Shown here piece by piece: positions 1 through 8,545 of a stretch of DNA of 39,463 nucleotides. This DNA comes from Candidatus Cloacimonadota bacterium (lineage in GTDB: Bacteria; Cloacimonadota; Cloacimonadia; Cloacimonadales; TCS61). Under the pieces are notes generated by a model. It did not search any database. It was not told the origin of the DNA and saw only the letters and a list, made by a program, of their open reading frames with translations. The first letter of the stretch is position 1. Each line of letters begins with the position of its first letter. The stretch covers positions 1-39,463 of the forward strand of contig JAIORE010000179.1 of assembly GCA_021108315.1 (NCBI GenBank), given 5' to 3'. The translations under genes were made by a program, and so were the position numbers.

Positions 1-63
1 CCAGCTTACGAGAATATTTCCAAAATTATCGCAAATACTGTGCCGAACGGTATTGATGTTTAA
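1..63 (+). CDS. C-terminal end of an unidentified upstream gene (partial)
   Basis: Frame 1 is open from the window edge to a TAA at 61-63 and would give a C-terminus reading PAYENISKIIANTVPNGIDV. The composition looks like ordinary protein. Frame 3 is also open to a TGA at 54-56, so the frame choice is uncertain. I do not recognise the family. The gene would lie upstream of, and probably outside, the mraZ transcription unit, because a promoter and operator intervene. Confidence 0.35.
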   Translation, partial: PAYENISKIIANTVPNGIDV

Positions 64-370
64 TCAGAAAATTGAAATTTTCGCATAATTATTTTTATTT
101 TCATTTCCCATTAATTTGATATTTTGCTTTATTTTTTTATATTCATTATATTTATCGGCTAACTTATTAATACATATATAGTTAAATTTATTCCTAACAA
201 TAATTGTGCAAAATTTATTTCAATTATGAAAAAAAAAGTTAATCAAACTATGATACTAAAAATGAATCCTCAAAACACTGTTTTGTAAAAGAATTAAACA
301 CGGCTTAACTTATTATTTTGCATACAGTTAATATTTAACCAAGAAAAGCACGAATTTACTCATTTTTTAC
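64..370. other. AT-rich intergenic stretch upstream of the mraZ promoter
   Basis: About 300 bases without a convincing gene. It has long A and T runs and stops in all frames. The one visible structure is an inverted repeat at 271-285 (CAAAACA, one base, TGTTTTG). This could be an operator half-pair or a weak stem, but it has no T-run after it, so I do not call it a terminator. None of the CCAC/GTGG intergenic modules found elsewhere in the window is present here. Confidence 0.5.
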
Positions 371-398
371 TTGACGACATATATCATTCAAACATATT
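371..398 (+). promoter_or_regulatory. Candidate sigma70-like promoter of the dcw cluster
   Basis: TTGACG at 371-376 matches the -35 consensus at 5 of 6 positions. CATATT at 393-398, after a 16-bp spacer, matches the -10 consensus at 4 of 6. Transcription would begin near 405, inside the repeat array that I read as the MraZ operator. That is the arrangement expected for MraZ autorepression. The -10 is weak, so the assignment is tentative. Confidence 0.45.
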
Positions 399-400
399 TG

Positions 401-435
401 CCCCAGATTTACTCAAAATTACTCAATTATTCTCA
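401..435 (-). promoter_or_regulatory. Four-unit MraZ-type operator, 10-bp period
   Basis: On the plus strand, CCCCA (401-405), ACTCA (411-415), ACTCA (421-425) and TCTCA (431-435) are spaced exactly 10 bp apart. Read on the minus strand they are TGGGG, TGAGT, TGAGT and TGAGA, that is TGRGN with 5-bp spacers. Established knowledge: E. coli MraZ binds TGGGN repeats separated by 5-bp spacers just ahead of its own gene. Position, period and consensus all agree here. The array ends 30 bp before the mraZ start, between the candidate -10 and the ribosome binding site. Confidence 0.7.
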
Positions 436-465
436 GTGAGATAGTACTTTGGATGAGGGGATTTT

Positions 466-912
466 ATGTCGGGAGAATTTTTAGGAACTTTTCACATTGC
501 GGTTAATAAACAGAAGTGGGTTACACTACCAGCCGTTCTAAAGAAAAAATTCAGTACAATTTCAAAGCAAAAATTGATTATCACTATTGGTCCCCAAAAA
601 AATATTGTGATCTATCCTTTGGATAACTGGAATGAAAAAATTTCCTCACTCCGTGAAAAAGCAACCCCACGAGATATTACTATGCTACACAATCTAAGAT
701 ATTTTGCATCATCTGAGCAAAAAATGGAAAATACCGGTCGCATCAAACTCAGTGATGAATTAATAGAATTAGCAAATATTTCAGAGAAAGTAATGATCAA
801 AGGAGAAGGAAGCTTTATTTCGATCTGGGATCCGGAACGATATAAAATAGTACGAGAAAAAACAATTCTTGAACATATGGAAATGTTTAAATCAGAGGAT
901 TATCAAACATGA
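466..912 (+). CDS. mraZ: MraZ, transcriptional regulator of the dcw cluster
   Basis: A 148-residue protein of normal MraZ length with two AbrB-like SpoVT domains in tandem. The N-terminus (GEFLGTFHIAVNKQKWVTLP) and a second half around residues 75-120 with ENTGRIKLSDELIELA are typical. MraZ forms ring-shaped oligomers that bind tandem repeats upstream of its own gene and repress the cluster. Here such repeats lie just upstream (401-435). The start is supported by GGATGAGGGG at 451-460, five bases before ATG. The last codons overlap rsmH in an ATGA junction, so the two are probably translationally coupled. Confidence 0.93.
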   Translation: MSGEFLGTFHIAVNKQKWVTLPAVLKKKFSTISKQKLIITIGPQKNIVIYPLDNWNEKISSLREKATPRDITMLHNLRYFASSEQKMENTGRIKLSDELIELANISEKVMIKGEGSFISIWDPERYKIVREKTILEHMEMFKSEDYQT

Positions 913-1841
913 TAAAATATCATACTCCCGTGTTATTAAATGAATGCTTAAATGCCTTAAATATCAAGAACAAAGGTATTTATGTAGATACAACTTTCGG
1001 TGGAGGAGGTCATTCCAGAGCAATTTTGGATTCAAACCCAAGCATCAGACTTTTTTCATTTGATCAAGATAATGATTCTATAGAGAATGCAATAAAATTA
1101 CAAAATGATTTCCCAGCAAGATTTGTAATGATTCAAGATAATTTTGCAAATCTGTGGACTAGGCTTTCTTTGGAAAGAGTAAAAAAAATTGATGGAATAC
1201 TATTTGATCTTGGTGTTTCATCGCATCAAATAAATGATTCAAAAAGAGGATTCAGTTTTTCTTATGATGGTGCTCTTGATATGCGAATGGATATAAGTAA
1301 AGAGTTATCAGCTTACGAAGTGATTAACAAATATCCCTACGAAAAACTTTTATCGATTTTCTATAAATATGGAGAAGAAAAAGAATCAAATCGTATTGCC
1401 CGTGGGATCATCCTAGAGCGACAGGAAAATCCAATTAAAACTACTCTTGAACTTGGAACGATAATAGATAATTATACGTATTCAAGACAGAAGTTAAAAG
1501 CTAAAGCACGTATTTTCCAAGCATTACGAATCTATGTTAATAGCGAATTAGAATCCTTAGAAAGAGCACTAAATGATGCAATCAGGATTTTAAAGCCGGG
1601 TGGAAGAATTGTCGTCATATCATATCATAGTTTAGAAGATCGAATTGTTAAGAATATTTTTCGAGAACAAGAAAAAGATTGTTTATGCCCTCAAAATTTT
1701 TTAAAATGTGTATGTTCTAAGCAATCATATATTAGTGTATTAACCAAGAAACCTGTCCTTCCATCAAAGGAAGAAATTGCTGAAAATAGTAGAGCTAGAA
1801 GTGCAAAAATGCGGTTTGCAGAAAGAAAGGATGTCGCATGA
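909..1841 (+). CDS. rsmH: RsmH (MraW), 16S rRNA m4C1402 methyltransferase
   Basis: 310 residues, the usual length. RsmH is the S-adenosylmethionine-dependent enzyme that N4-methylates C1402 in the decoding centre of 16S rRNA. The N-terminal YHTPVLLNECL signature is followed by the SAM-binding loop DTTFGGGGHS (residues 27-36). FDLGVSSHQIN and the later SYHSLEDRIVK motif are also family hallmarks. It ends with the RARSAKMRFAER-type tail common in RsmH. It overlaps mraZ by four bases and the next gene by four bases (both ATGA), which fits the conserved mraZ-rsmH-ftsL order. Confidence 0.96.
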   Translation: MIKYHTPVLLNECLNALNIKNKGIYVDTTFGGGGHSRAILDSNPSIRLFSFDQDNDSIENAIKLQNDFPARFVMIQDNFANLWTRLSLERVKKIDGILFDLGVSSHQINDSKRGFSFSYDGALDMRMDISKELSAYEVINKYPYEKLLSIFYKYGEEKESNRIARGIILERQENPIKTTLELGTIIDNYTYSRQKLKAKARIFQALRIYVNSELESLERALNDAIRILKPGGRIVVISYHSLEDRIVKNIFREQEKDCLCPQNFLKCVCSKQSYISVLTKKPVLPSKEEIAENSRARSAKMRFAERKDVA

Positions 1842-2170
1842 ATTATAAAGTAGTTATCTTTGTTTTTATTATTTTTACAACGATTTTCCTTCATTATTAT
1901 AATAAACATCATATCTTGAATATTTCCAAAGAAAACACTAAATTAACTGAATTACTAAAATCACGTAAAGATATTAACTTAGGAATTGTGATGGAAAATA
2001 TTGAATTAAGTTCTCGTTATAGAATTGAAAAATTAGCAACTGAAAAACTCAATATGTTCTATCCAGAAGACACCAGCTCACGACATATAATCGTTATGAA
2101 TAAAGATGAAAGGTCATTTAGTTTGATTGACTACATAATTCCATCAGTTGAGGCTTTTACAAAAAAATAA
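1838..2170 (+). CDS. ftsL: FtsL-like bitopic division protein
   Basis: A 110-residue protein with a short cytoplasmic start, one membrane segment (about residues 4-20) and a hydrophilic, probably coiled-coil stretch at about 28-70. It then carries the RIEKLATEKLNMFYPE segment that resembles the membrane-distal end of FtsL proteins. FtsL pairs with FtsB in the periplasm and controls FtsW/FtsI. FtsL is poorly conserved in sequence, so the call rests on size, topology, this one motif and position between rsmH and ftsI. It starts in an ATGA overlap with rsmH. The C-terminal 25 residues have no recognised counterpart. Confidence 0.75.
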   Translation: MNYKVVIFVFIIFTTIFLHYYNKHHILNISKENTKLTELLKSRKDINLGIVMENIELSSRYRIEKLATEKLNMFYPEDTSSRHIIVMNKDERSFSLIDYIIPSVEAFTKK

Positions 2171-2190
2171 TTTTACTTAGAGAAGATCCT

Positions 2191-4362
2191 ATGAAGCTTA
2201 GGTTAACCATTTTTGTTATGATTAATTCAATATTTATATTGATTTGGATGATTTACCTCTTTATTGTTCAGATTATGGATCCTCATGATTTTAAAAATGT
2301 CATTAATAGACGTCAACATTTATCTAAACAAATCATTACCTCATATCGTGGTAATATATACGACCGCAACAAACAGCTTTTGGTAAGTTCAATTAAATTA
2401 TACCAAATTGATATTGATCGAAATGCAATTAGTAAATATTGTAAAAAAAATGCTGTAAAAGGTATAAAAATTGCCGATGTTTATCAGGAAATTGCAAAAA
2501 TTATTTCCAAATATACAGCAATTTCTAGAAAAAGTGTTCTATTGAAACTGAATACTAACCTCAAAGCAAATGCTGTTTTTATAGTAAAAAATATTACAGA
2601 AAATGACATTGAAAATATAAAAGCAAAATTTGGCGAAGAAAATATTCCGGGATTAGTAAAATCATTTAGCGGTATTAGAAGAACTTATCCTAAAAATAAA
2701 TTAGCCGCTAGATTATTGGGAATGGTAAAAAGTTCCGAAAAAAATAGGGAAACCATTTATGATGTTCGAGGAAAATGTGGTTTAGAATCTACTTTTGATA
2801 CGGAACTTTCAGGAAAATATGGTTGGAAAGAAGTCTTTAGTGACGCTAATAATCGTAAAATCCCCTTTCTCTTCTTAAAGGAAAATAAACCACAAAATGG
2901 CAATTCCATAATTCTCACAATTGATGCCAATCTTCAAGAAATTATGGAGAATAATCTTACTCACGGCATCGAAAAATATAAAGCAAAAAACGCAATTGGC
3001 GTAATAATGAACCCACAAACGGGAGAAATTTTGGCAATGGCTGGACTCTCCAAAGAGGATAATTTTAAATCACCAGGAAGCTTGAGAGCATTACCTAATT
3101 TGGCAGTTTCTTTTATGTTTGAACCTGGTTCTACTTTAAAACCAATTACTGCCCTAATTGCACTGGAAAAAGACATCTATAAACCTGAGCAAAAAATTGA
3201 TTGCCGTGATTATCAAATGGAAAACCGCTTGATCAAAGATGTTCATGAATATAGATATTTGAGTTTTAAGGATATTATTGCCCATTCCAGTAACGTAGGA
3301 GTTAGTAAAATTGTTGAGAAAATTGGTAGTAAAATGCTTTATGATCGTATGGTTGAGCTCGGTTTTGGTCATCGTACCGGCTCAAACTTGGCAGGTGAAT
3401 CTGATGGGATTTTCCGAAAATTAAAAGATTGGCAAGGGTTTTCTCTACATTCAATCTCATTTGGACAGGAAATTTCGGTGACTGCAATACAATTAGCAAA
3501 TGCATATTGCACTTTTGCCAACGGTGGAAATGTGATGAAACCGTATATTTGCAGTGAAATTATTGATGAAAATGGAAAAAGAGTAAAAAAATTCAAACCT
3601 AAAAAACTACGTACTATTTCTGATAAAAAATCTGTAGATACACTGAAAGATTTTCTTAAAGGAGTGGTGGATTATGGAACCGGAGTTGCTACAAAATTTG
3701 ATCAACTAACCGTAGCCGGAAAGACCGGAACTGCTGAAAAAAGTAAAAGTGGAACTGCCGGATATTCCAAAGATAAATATACTTCAGTTTTTGCAGGTTT
3801 TTTTCCGGTAGAGGATCCTAAATATGTAATGGTAGTTGCCTTTGACGAACCGGATTTTTATCAATATTATCATTATGCTGCTCAATCTGCTGTTCCCACA
3901 TTTAAAAATATCATTAAAAATATGATAAATCTGCCACAAAATAACTTGCTCAGCGAAGCTAAAGAAAAAGACATTGAATTCGTAAAAATGCCGAAATTGA
4001 TTGGCTTAACTAAGGAAAAAACATTGCTGAAATTATCTAAAGCAGGAATTAATTATAAAATAATTAATAATTCCGATAAAAATATTGTTGCTGATCAATA
4101 CCCAAAACCACAAGTAAAATTTAATAAGAATGAAACTGTAATAATTATTTTTGATAAGAAAGAAAATATTGTCCAAAATGATTCTATAGATTACAAAATG
4201 CCTAATCTTGTGGGGCTTACTCTTAAAAATGCAATTTCTGTTTCAAATCGAAAAAAAATTAAATTAATAGTTCAAGGAAATGGTATTATAAATACGCAAT
4301 CAATTCCCGCAGGTTCAAAAATAAAATTTGGTGAGAGATGCAATATATCAGCAACACGTTAA
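2191..4362 (+). CDS. ftsI: FtsI/PBP3-type transpeptidase with two C-terminal PASTA domains
   Basis: A class B penicillin-binding protein of 723 residues that cross-links septal peptidoglycan. One N-terminal membrane segment (about 5-27) is followed by the dimerisation domain, then the transpeptidase domain. The catalytic motifs are STLK with Ser314, SSN at 366-368 and KTG at 511-513. Two PASTA repeats follow at about 600-655 (from MPKLIGL) and 670-723 (from MPNLVGL). PASTA tails on division PBPs are best known from Gram-positive bacteria (PBP2x, SpoVD) but also occur in some diderms. A purine-rich AGAGAAGAT precedes the ATG. The 3' end overlaps the next gene by 25 bases. Confidence 0.93.
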   Translation: MKLRLTIFVMINSIFILIWMIYLFIVQIMDPHDFKNVINRRQHLSKQIITSYRGNIYDRNKQLLVSSIKLYQIDIDRNAISKYCKKNAVKGIKIADVYQEIAKIISKYTAISRKSVLLKLNTNLKANAVFIVKNITENDIENIKAKFGEENIPGLVKSFSGIRRTYPKNKLAARLLGMVKSSEKNRETIYDVRGKCGLESTFDTELSGKYGWKEVFSDANNRKIPFLFLKENKPQNGNSIILTIDANLQEIMENNLTHGIEKYKAKNAIGVIMNPQTGEILAMAGLSKEDNFKSPGSLRALPNLAVSFMFEPGSTLKPITALIALEKDIYKPEQKIDCRDYQMENRLIKDVHEYRYLSFKDIIAHSSNVGVSKIVEKIGSKMLYDRMVELGFGHRTGSNLAGESDGIFRKLKDWQGFSLHSISFGQEISVTAIQLANAYCTFANGGNVMKPYICSEIIDENGKRVKKFKPKKLRTISDKKSVDTLKDFLKGVVDYGTGVATKFDQLTVAGKTGTAEKSKSGTAGYSKDKYTSVFAGFFPVEDPKYVMVVAFDEPDFYQYYHYAAQSAVPTFKNIIKNMINLPQNNLLSEAKEKDIEFVKMPKLIGLTKEKTLLKLSKAGINYKIINNSDKNIVADQYPKPQVKFNKNETVIIIFDKKENIVQNDSIDYKMPNLVGLTLKNAISVSNRKKIKLIVQGNGIINTQSIPAGSKIKFGERCNISATR

Positions 4363-7124
4363 AAATATCAAAAATAGTAGAAATACTAAAGAATAATGAT
4401 TTATTTCAAAACTCTTTGCATTTATCAGAATTGCTTGAACTTAATAATTTGCAAACTGATTCTCGCTTAATCAAATCAAATGATATTTTTGTTTGCATCA
4501 AAGGTTACGAGATGGATGGTCACAATTTTGCTGAATTAGCAATGAAAAAGGGTGCTACATTACTTATAAGTGAAAAAACAATCAAAGATTATCCACAAAT
4601 AATTGTATATAATTCTAGAAAAGCAGTCGCTATTTTAGCAAAATATAAATTTGAAAATCCTTCTGGTAAATTTAAATTAATTGGAATAACTGGTACAAAT
4701 GGAAAAACTACTACTTTGAAAATTTTGGAAAATTTATTAAAAACAAATAAAAGCAAAGTTGGAACAATTGGTACTTTAGGTTATTCGATTGTAGAAAAAT
4801 ATTTTTCATTAAATCACACGACACCAGATATTATCGAGTTGAATAAAATTTTATCCGAAATGGTGAGAAATAATATTGAATATGTGATAATAGAAGTATC
4901 ATCACACGCTCTGGCTTTAGAACGCGTATTTGGTTTAGAATTTGATGCTGCAATTTTTACAAATCTTAGCCAAGATCACTTGGATTTTCATAACACTATG
5001 GAAACTTACGCAAAAGAGAAATTCAAACTTCTCCAGTATACTGATGTTAATAATGGTTTTTCAGTAATTAATATCGATGATAAATTTGGCAAAGATTTCT
5101 ATAATTCTATAACAAATAATAAAATTTCGTATTCTATAAATGAAAGTGATTATCAAATACAAAATGTGAAAACTACTCAGGATTTCTCAAGCTTTCTCAT
5201 AAAAACAGTCTTAAAATCATTTAATTTCAAAATTAATCTGATTGGAAAGTTCAATATTTATAATTACACCGCTGCATTTTGTACTTTTATGAAATTAGTT
5301 CCTCAAAATATAGTATCTTATTCTGATATTGATTATTCAGTTGTACCAGGTCGTTTAGAAAAATTGAATAATACAAAAGATTTTTCTATTTTTATTGATT
5401 TTGCACATACACCAGATGCTTTGGAAAATGTATTGCAAACTCTTTCTGAAACTAAAAAGAATAAACTATATTGTGTTTTCGGTGCTGGTGGTAATCGGGA
5501 TAAAACAAAGCGTCCCCAAATGATGACAGCTTCTTTGAAATTTGCAGATTATACGATAGTGACTTCTGATAATCCCAGAACTGAAAATCCCAGCGATATT
5601 ATTTCTGACATTATCGAAAAGTCTGCTCTTTATGATGATTTTTGGATAATTTCAGATCGAAAAAAAGCAATTGAAACAGCAATTTCTTTACTTAGGAAAG
5701 ACGACATTTTGCTTCTCGCTGGAAAAGGACACGAAAATTATCAGATTATTGGGAATGATAAAATTCCTTTCGATGAGAAAGAAATTGTTTATTCAGTTCT
5801 TGAAAAGCAAAAATCTTTAAATAATTCAAACTCGCTTTCTATCCCAATTGATATTATTCAATTGGAACATTTCTTTGGTCAAAAAGTTGAAAAAAAAGAT
5901 AACTTAATAATCAATCATATCTCAACAGATTCTCGGGATATTTCTCAGAACTCACTTTTTTTTGCTCTGAGCGGAGAAAATTTCGATGGTCATAACTATG
6001 TTGAGAAAATTTTAGAGAAAAAGAATTGCTACGCTGTTGTAAATAAAGATTTTAAATCAAATTCAAAAAAAATATTCAGAGTGAAAGATCCGCTTATAGC
6101 TTATGGAAATTTTGCCAAAAATTATAGAAATCTTTTCCCCGCTCTTTCTATTGCTCTTACTGGAAGTTATGGAAAAACGACAACGAAGGAATATATCTAT
6201 AATATTTTAAATTCTGTAGCATCTACTTTGCGAACTTTTGAGAACGAAAATAATTCCATTGGTTTACCAAAAACGATTTTTAAATTGAAACCAAAATATG
6301 ATTATGCAATTTATGAACTTGGCTCAAATCATTTTGGAGAAATTTCGTATTTGAGAGATATTTGTGAACCGGATATTTCCATAATTACGAATATCGGAGC
6401 ATCTCATTTGGAATTTTTAATTGATGAGAATGGAGTTTATAAAGAAAAATCTACTTTATTTAGAAAATACTCAGAAATAAAAATTTTCCCAAGAGATGAT
6501 AAACGATTTGAAGAATTCTCTGGAATTACATTTGGTTATTCTGCAAGTAATAATTATCATATTTCAGATGTTTTTACTAAGAATGATTCGACTTTTTTTA
6601 AAGTAAATAATTTAGATTTTCAGATTGCATCTCCCTTTAAAGTATTTGTTTTGAATGCCACAATCTCAATATTATTAGCAAAAGAGCTGCATATTGATGA
6701 AGAAATAATCAAATTGGCACTTCAAAAAGATTTAGATATGAATCTAAGAATGGAAATTGTTAAAAATGCAAATCATATCTTCTTAGCAGATTGTTACAAT
6801 GCAAATCCAAATTCAATGGAAGCAGCAATAGAGTTTTGGAAAAATTATAAACCCCAGCTTCCCCATTATGCTATTTTGGGAGATATGTTGGAGCTTGGAG
6901 AGTTGGCTCAAAATTATCATAAAGAAGTCAGTGATAAATTAAAAGAAATTGACTCAGAAAGTATTATTTCAATTGGAAATCATTCGAAATTATACCAAAG
7001 TAATATTCATTTTGATAAAGTAGAAGATTTTATGAGTAGTGGTATTGTTTCATCATTTAAAAATAATTCGGTAATATTGCTGAAAGCTTCACACGGGATA
7101 CATTTAGAGAAAATATTAGCATAA
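4338..7124 (+). CDS. murE-murF: MurE-MurF fusion: two consecutive muropeptide ligases in one chain
   Basis: One uninterrupted 928-residue frame holds two Mur ligases. Residues 1 to about 495 are MurE (UDP-MurNAc-L-Ala-D-Glu ligase), with P-loop TGTNGKTTT at 118-126, HTTPD, DFAHTPDAL and FGAGGNRDKTKRP. The DNPR motif at 411-414 marks meso-diaminopimelate as the substrate. From about 502 it becomes MurF (D-Ala-D-Ala adding), with STDSRDI, P-loop TGSYGKTTT at 608-616, ELGSNHFGEI, DCYNANPNSM and ILGDMLELG. The linker is only about ten residues. Both halves keep their ATP-binding and catalytic motifs, so both should be active. The start overlaps ftsI by 25 bases. Fused MurE-MurF enzymes are known elsewhere, for example in Bordetella. 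Confidence 0.93.
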   Translation: MQYISNTLKISKIVEILKNNDLFQNSLHLSELLELNNLQTDSRLIKSNDIFVCIKGYEMDGHNFAELAMKKGATLLISEKTIKDYPQIIVYNSRKAVAILAKYKFENPSGKFKLIGITGTNGKTTTLKILENLLKTNKSKVGTIGTLGYSIVEKYFSLNHTTPDIIELNKILSEMVRNNIEYVIIEVSSHALALERVFGLEFDAAIFTNLSQDHLDFHNTMETYAKEKFKLLQYTDVNNGFSVINIDDKFGKDFYNSITNNKISYSINESDYQIQNVKTTQDFSSFLIKTVLKSFNFKINLIGKFNIYNYTAAFCTFMKLVPQNIVSYSDIDYSVVPGRLEKLNNTKDFSIFIDFAHTPDALENVLQTLSETKKNKLYCVFGAGGNRDKTKRPQMMTASLKFADYTIVTSDNPRTENPSDIISDIIEKSALYDDFWIISDRKKAIETAISLLRKDDILLLAGKGHENYQIIGNDKIPFDEKEIVYSVLEKQKSLNNSNSLSIPIDIIQLEHFFGQKVEKKDNLIINHISTDSRDISQNSLFFALSGENFDGHNYVEKILEKKNCYAVVNKDFKSNSKKIFRVKDPLIAYGNFAKNYRNLFPALSIALTGSYGKTTTKEYIYNILNSVASTLRTFENENNSIGLPKTIFKLKPKYDYAIYELGSNHFGEISYLRDICEPDISIITNIGASHLEFLIDENGVYKEKSTLFRKYSEIKIFPRDDKRFEEFSGITFGYSASNNYHISDVFTKNDSTFFKVNNLDFQIASPFKVFVLNATISILLAKELHIDEEIIKLALQKDLDMNLRMEIVKNANHIFLADCYNANPNSMEAAIEFWKNYKPQLPHYAILGDMLELGELAQNYHKEVSDKLKEIDSESIISIGNHSKLYQSNIHFDKVEDFMSSGIVSSFKNNSVILLKASHGIHLEKILA

Positions 7125-7429
7125 AAAAAATAAGCCACAAATTCACGAATAATACAAAAAAGAAAGAAAAAGAAAAGGTATAACCGCTGATGAACGCAGA
7201 TAAATACAGATAAGAAATGTTAGAATTTGGATTAATTAGATTTTGAGATAATGCAAATATATATAATTTTTCTCTGCATTTCTTCATCTCTACATAAAAT
7301 ATCTTTTTCTTTATTCGTGCATTCGTGGCGAAAAATCTTTTGTTCGTATTGTTAGTTTTGTAGTTGCTAAAAAATTTAAAAAGTCCGTGTCTTGTCCGTG
7401 AAAGTCCGTGGCTAATAAGGAAGTAAATT
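7125..7429. repeat. Intergenic gap built of paired inverted modules (murEF-mraY)
   Basis: A 305-bp gap with no credible gene. The left arm GCCACAAATTCACGAATAA (7134-7152) and right arm TTATTCGTGCATTCGTGGC (7311-7329) are reverse complements at 17 of 19 positions. The left half also holds CCGCTGATGAACGCAG and ATAAATACAGATAA (7183-7213). The right half holds a TTGTTCGTATTGTTAGTTTT block (7339-7358) and three GTCCGTG units at 7383, 7394 and 7404. A centre of TTGGATTAATTAGATTTTG type lies between. A modest ribosome binding site (AAGGAAG, 7418-7424) follows, before mraY. Confidence 0.75.
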
Positions 7430-8542
7430 ATGTTTTATCATCTATTTTTACCGTTATTAGACAAAGAATATTTTGGTTACACTATTTTCAATGTGTTTCA
7501 ATATGTGACCTTTAGATCAATTGCAGCATTTATTACAGCCTTGATATTTTCACTATTCTTAGGTCCGAAGTTCATCAAATTGCTTAAGAATCATCAAGCT
7601 GTTGAAACGATTAGCGATTATCTTCCCGATACACATAAAGCTAAACAGGGAACTCCTACTATGGGTGGTCTCATTGTTCTTTCTGGATTACTTCTTTCTT
7701 CACTTCTCTGGAATAACCTGACAAATAACTACATTTTGATAATGTTTCTTACAACTATTTGGTTAGGGGGAATTGGTTTTTTAGATGATTATTTGAAAAA
7801 TTTCCGACATTTGAAACTGGGTCTAATTGCTAAATATAAGCTTATTTTGCAAGTAGCTCTGGCATTATTTGTTGCAGTAATTTTATATTATGGCAAAGAT
7901 CAGGTTGCAGTCTCGACCATCAATATTCCTTTTTTGAAGAGCACAGTAATTCAATTGAAATGGGTTTTTGTCCCATTTGTAATTTTTATGATCGTAGGAA
8001 CTTCTAACGCAGTGAATCTCTCTGACGGTCTGGATGGTTTAGCAACAGGACTCATCATCTTTTCTGCTTTTGGATTAGGTCTTTTTGCTTACTTGAAAGG
8101 AAATTATAATATTGCAGAATACTTAAATTTAGAGTTTCTTAAGAGTGCTGGTGAATTAACTGTCTTCATTGCTGCTTTAATTGGCACATTACTTGGTTTT
8201 TTATGGTTTAATACCAAGCCTGCTGAGATATTTCTTGGTGATACAGGTTCATTATCGTTAGGAGGAATTCTTGCCGTGCTTTCAATTTTACTTCGTGAAG
8301 AACTGTTATTTGCCATAATCGGAGGAATATTTGTAATGGAAGCTCTTTCATCTATCATTCAAAGATACTATTTCAAATATACAAAGAAGAAATTTGGAGT
8401 TGGAAAACGAGTTTTCAAATGTGCACCTTTGCACCATCATTATGAATTCAAAGGAATACCGGAAGAAAAAATTGTTATTAGATTTTGGATCATTGCGATC
8501 CTACTGGTTGCAATTGGCTTGGCAACATTGAAATTGAGATAA
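7430..8542 (+). CDS. mraY: MraY, phospho-MurNAc-pentapeptide translocase
   Basis: An integral membrane enzyme of 370 residues, slightly longer than E. coli MraY (360). It transfers phospho-MurNAc-pentapeptide from UDP to undecaprenyl phosphate to make lipid I. Visible family motifs are HKAKQGTPTMGG near residues 68-80, GFLDDYLK with the paired aspartates, SNAVNLSDGLDGLATG, FLGDTGSLSLGG, and the HHHYEFKGI histidine cluster near the C-terminus. About ten membrane helices are evident. It is separated from murE-murF by the module-filled gap but nearly abuts murD (three bases), so it probably heads a translationally tight sub-block mraY-murD-ftsW-murG. Confidence 0.96.
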   Translation: MFYHLFLPLLDKEYFGYTIFNVFQYVTFRSIAAFITALIFSLFLGPKFIKLLKNHQAVETISDYLPDTHKAKQGTPTMGGLIVLSGLLLSSLLWNNLTNNYILIMFLTTIWLGGIGFLDDYLKNFRHLKLGLIAKYKLILQVALALFVAVILYYGKDQVAVSTINIPFLKSTVIQLKWVFVPFVIFMIVGTSNAVNLSDGLDGLATGLIIFSAFGLGLFAYLKGNYNIAEYLNLEFLKSAGELTVFIAALIGTLLGFLWFNTKPAEIFLGDTGSLSLGGILAVLSILLREELLFAIIGGIFVMEALSSIIQRYYFKYTKKKFGVGKRVFKCAPLHHHYEFKGIPEEKIVIRFWIIAILLVAIGLATLKLR

Positions 8543-8545
8543 AAA

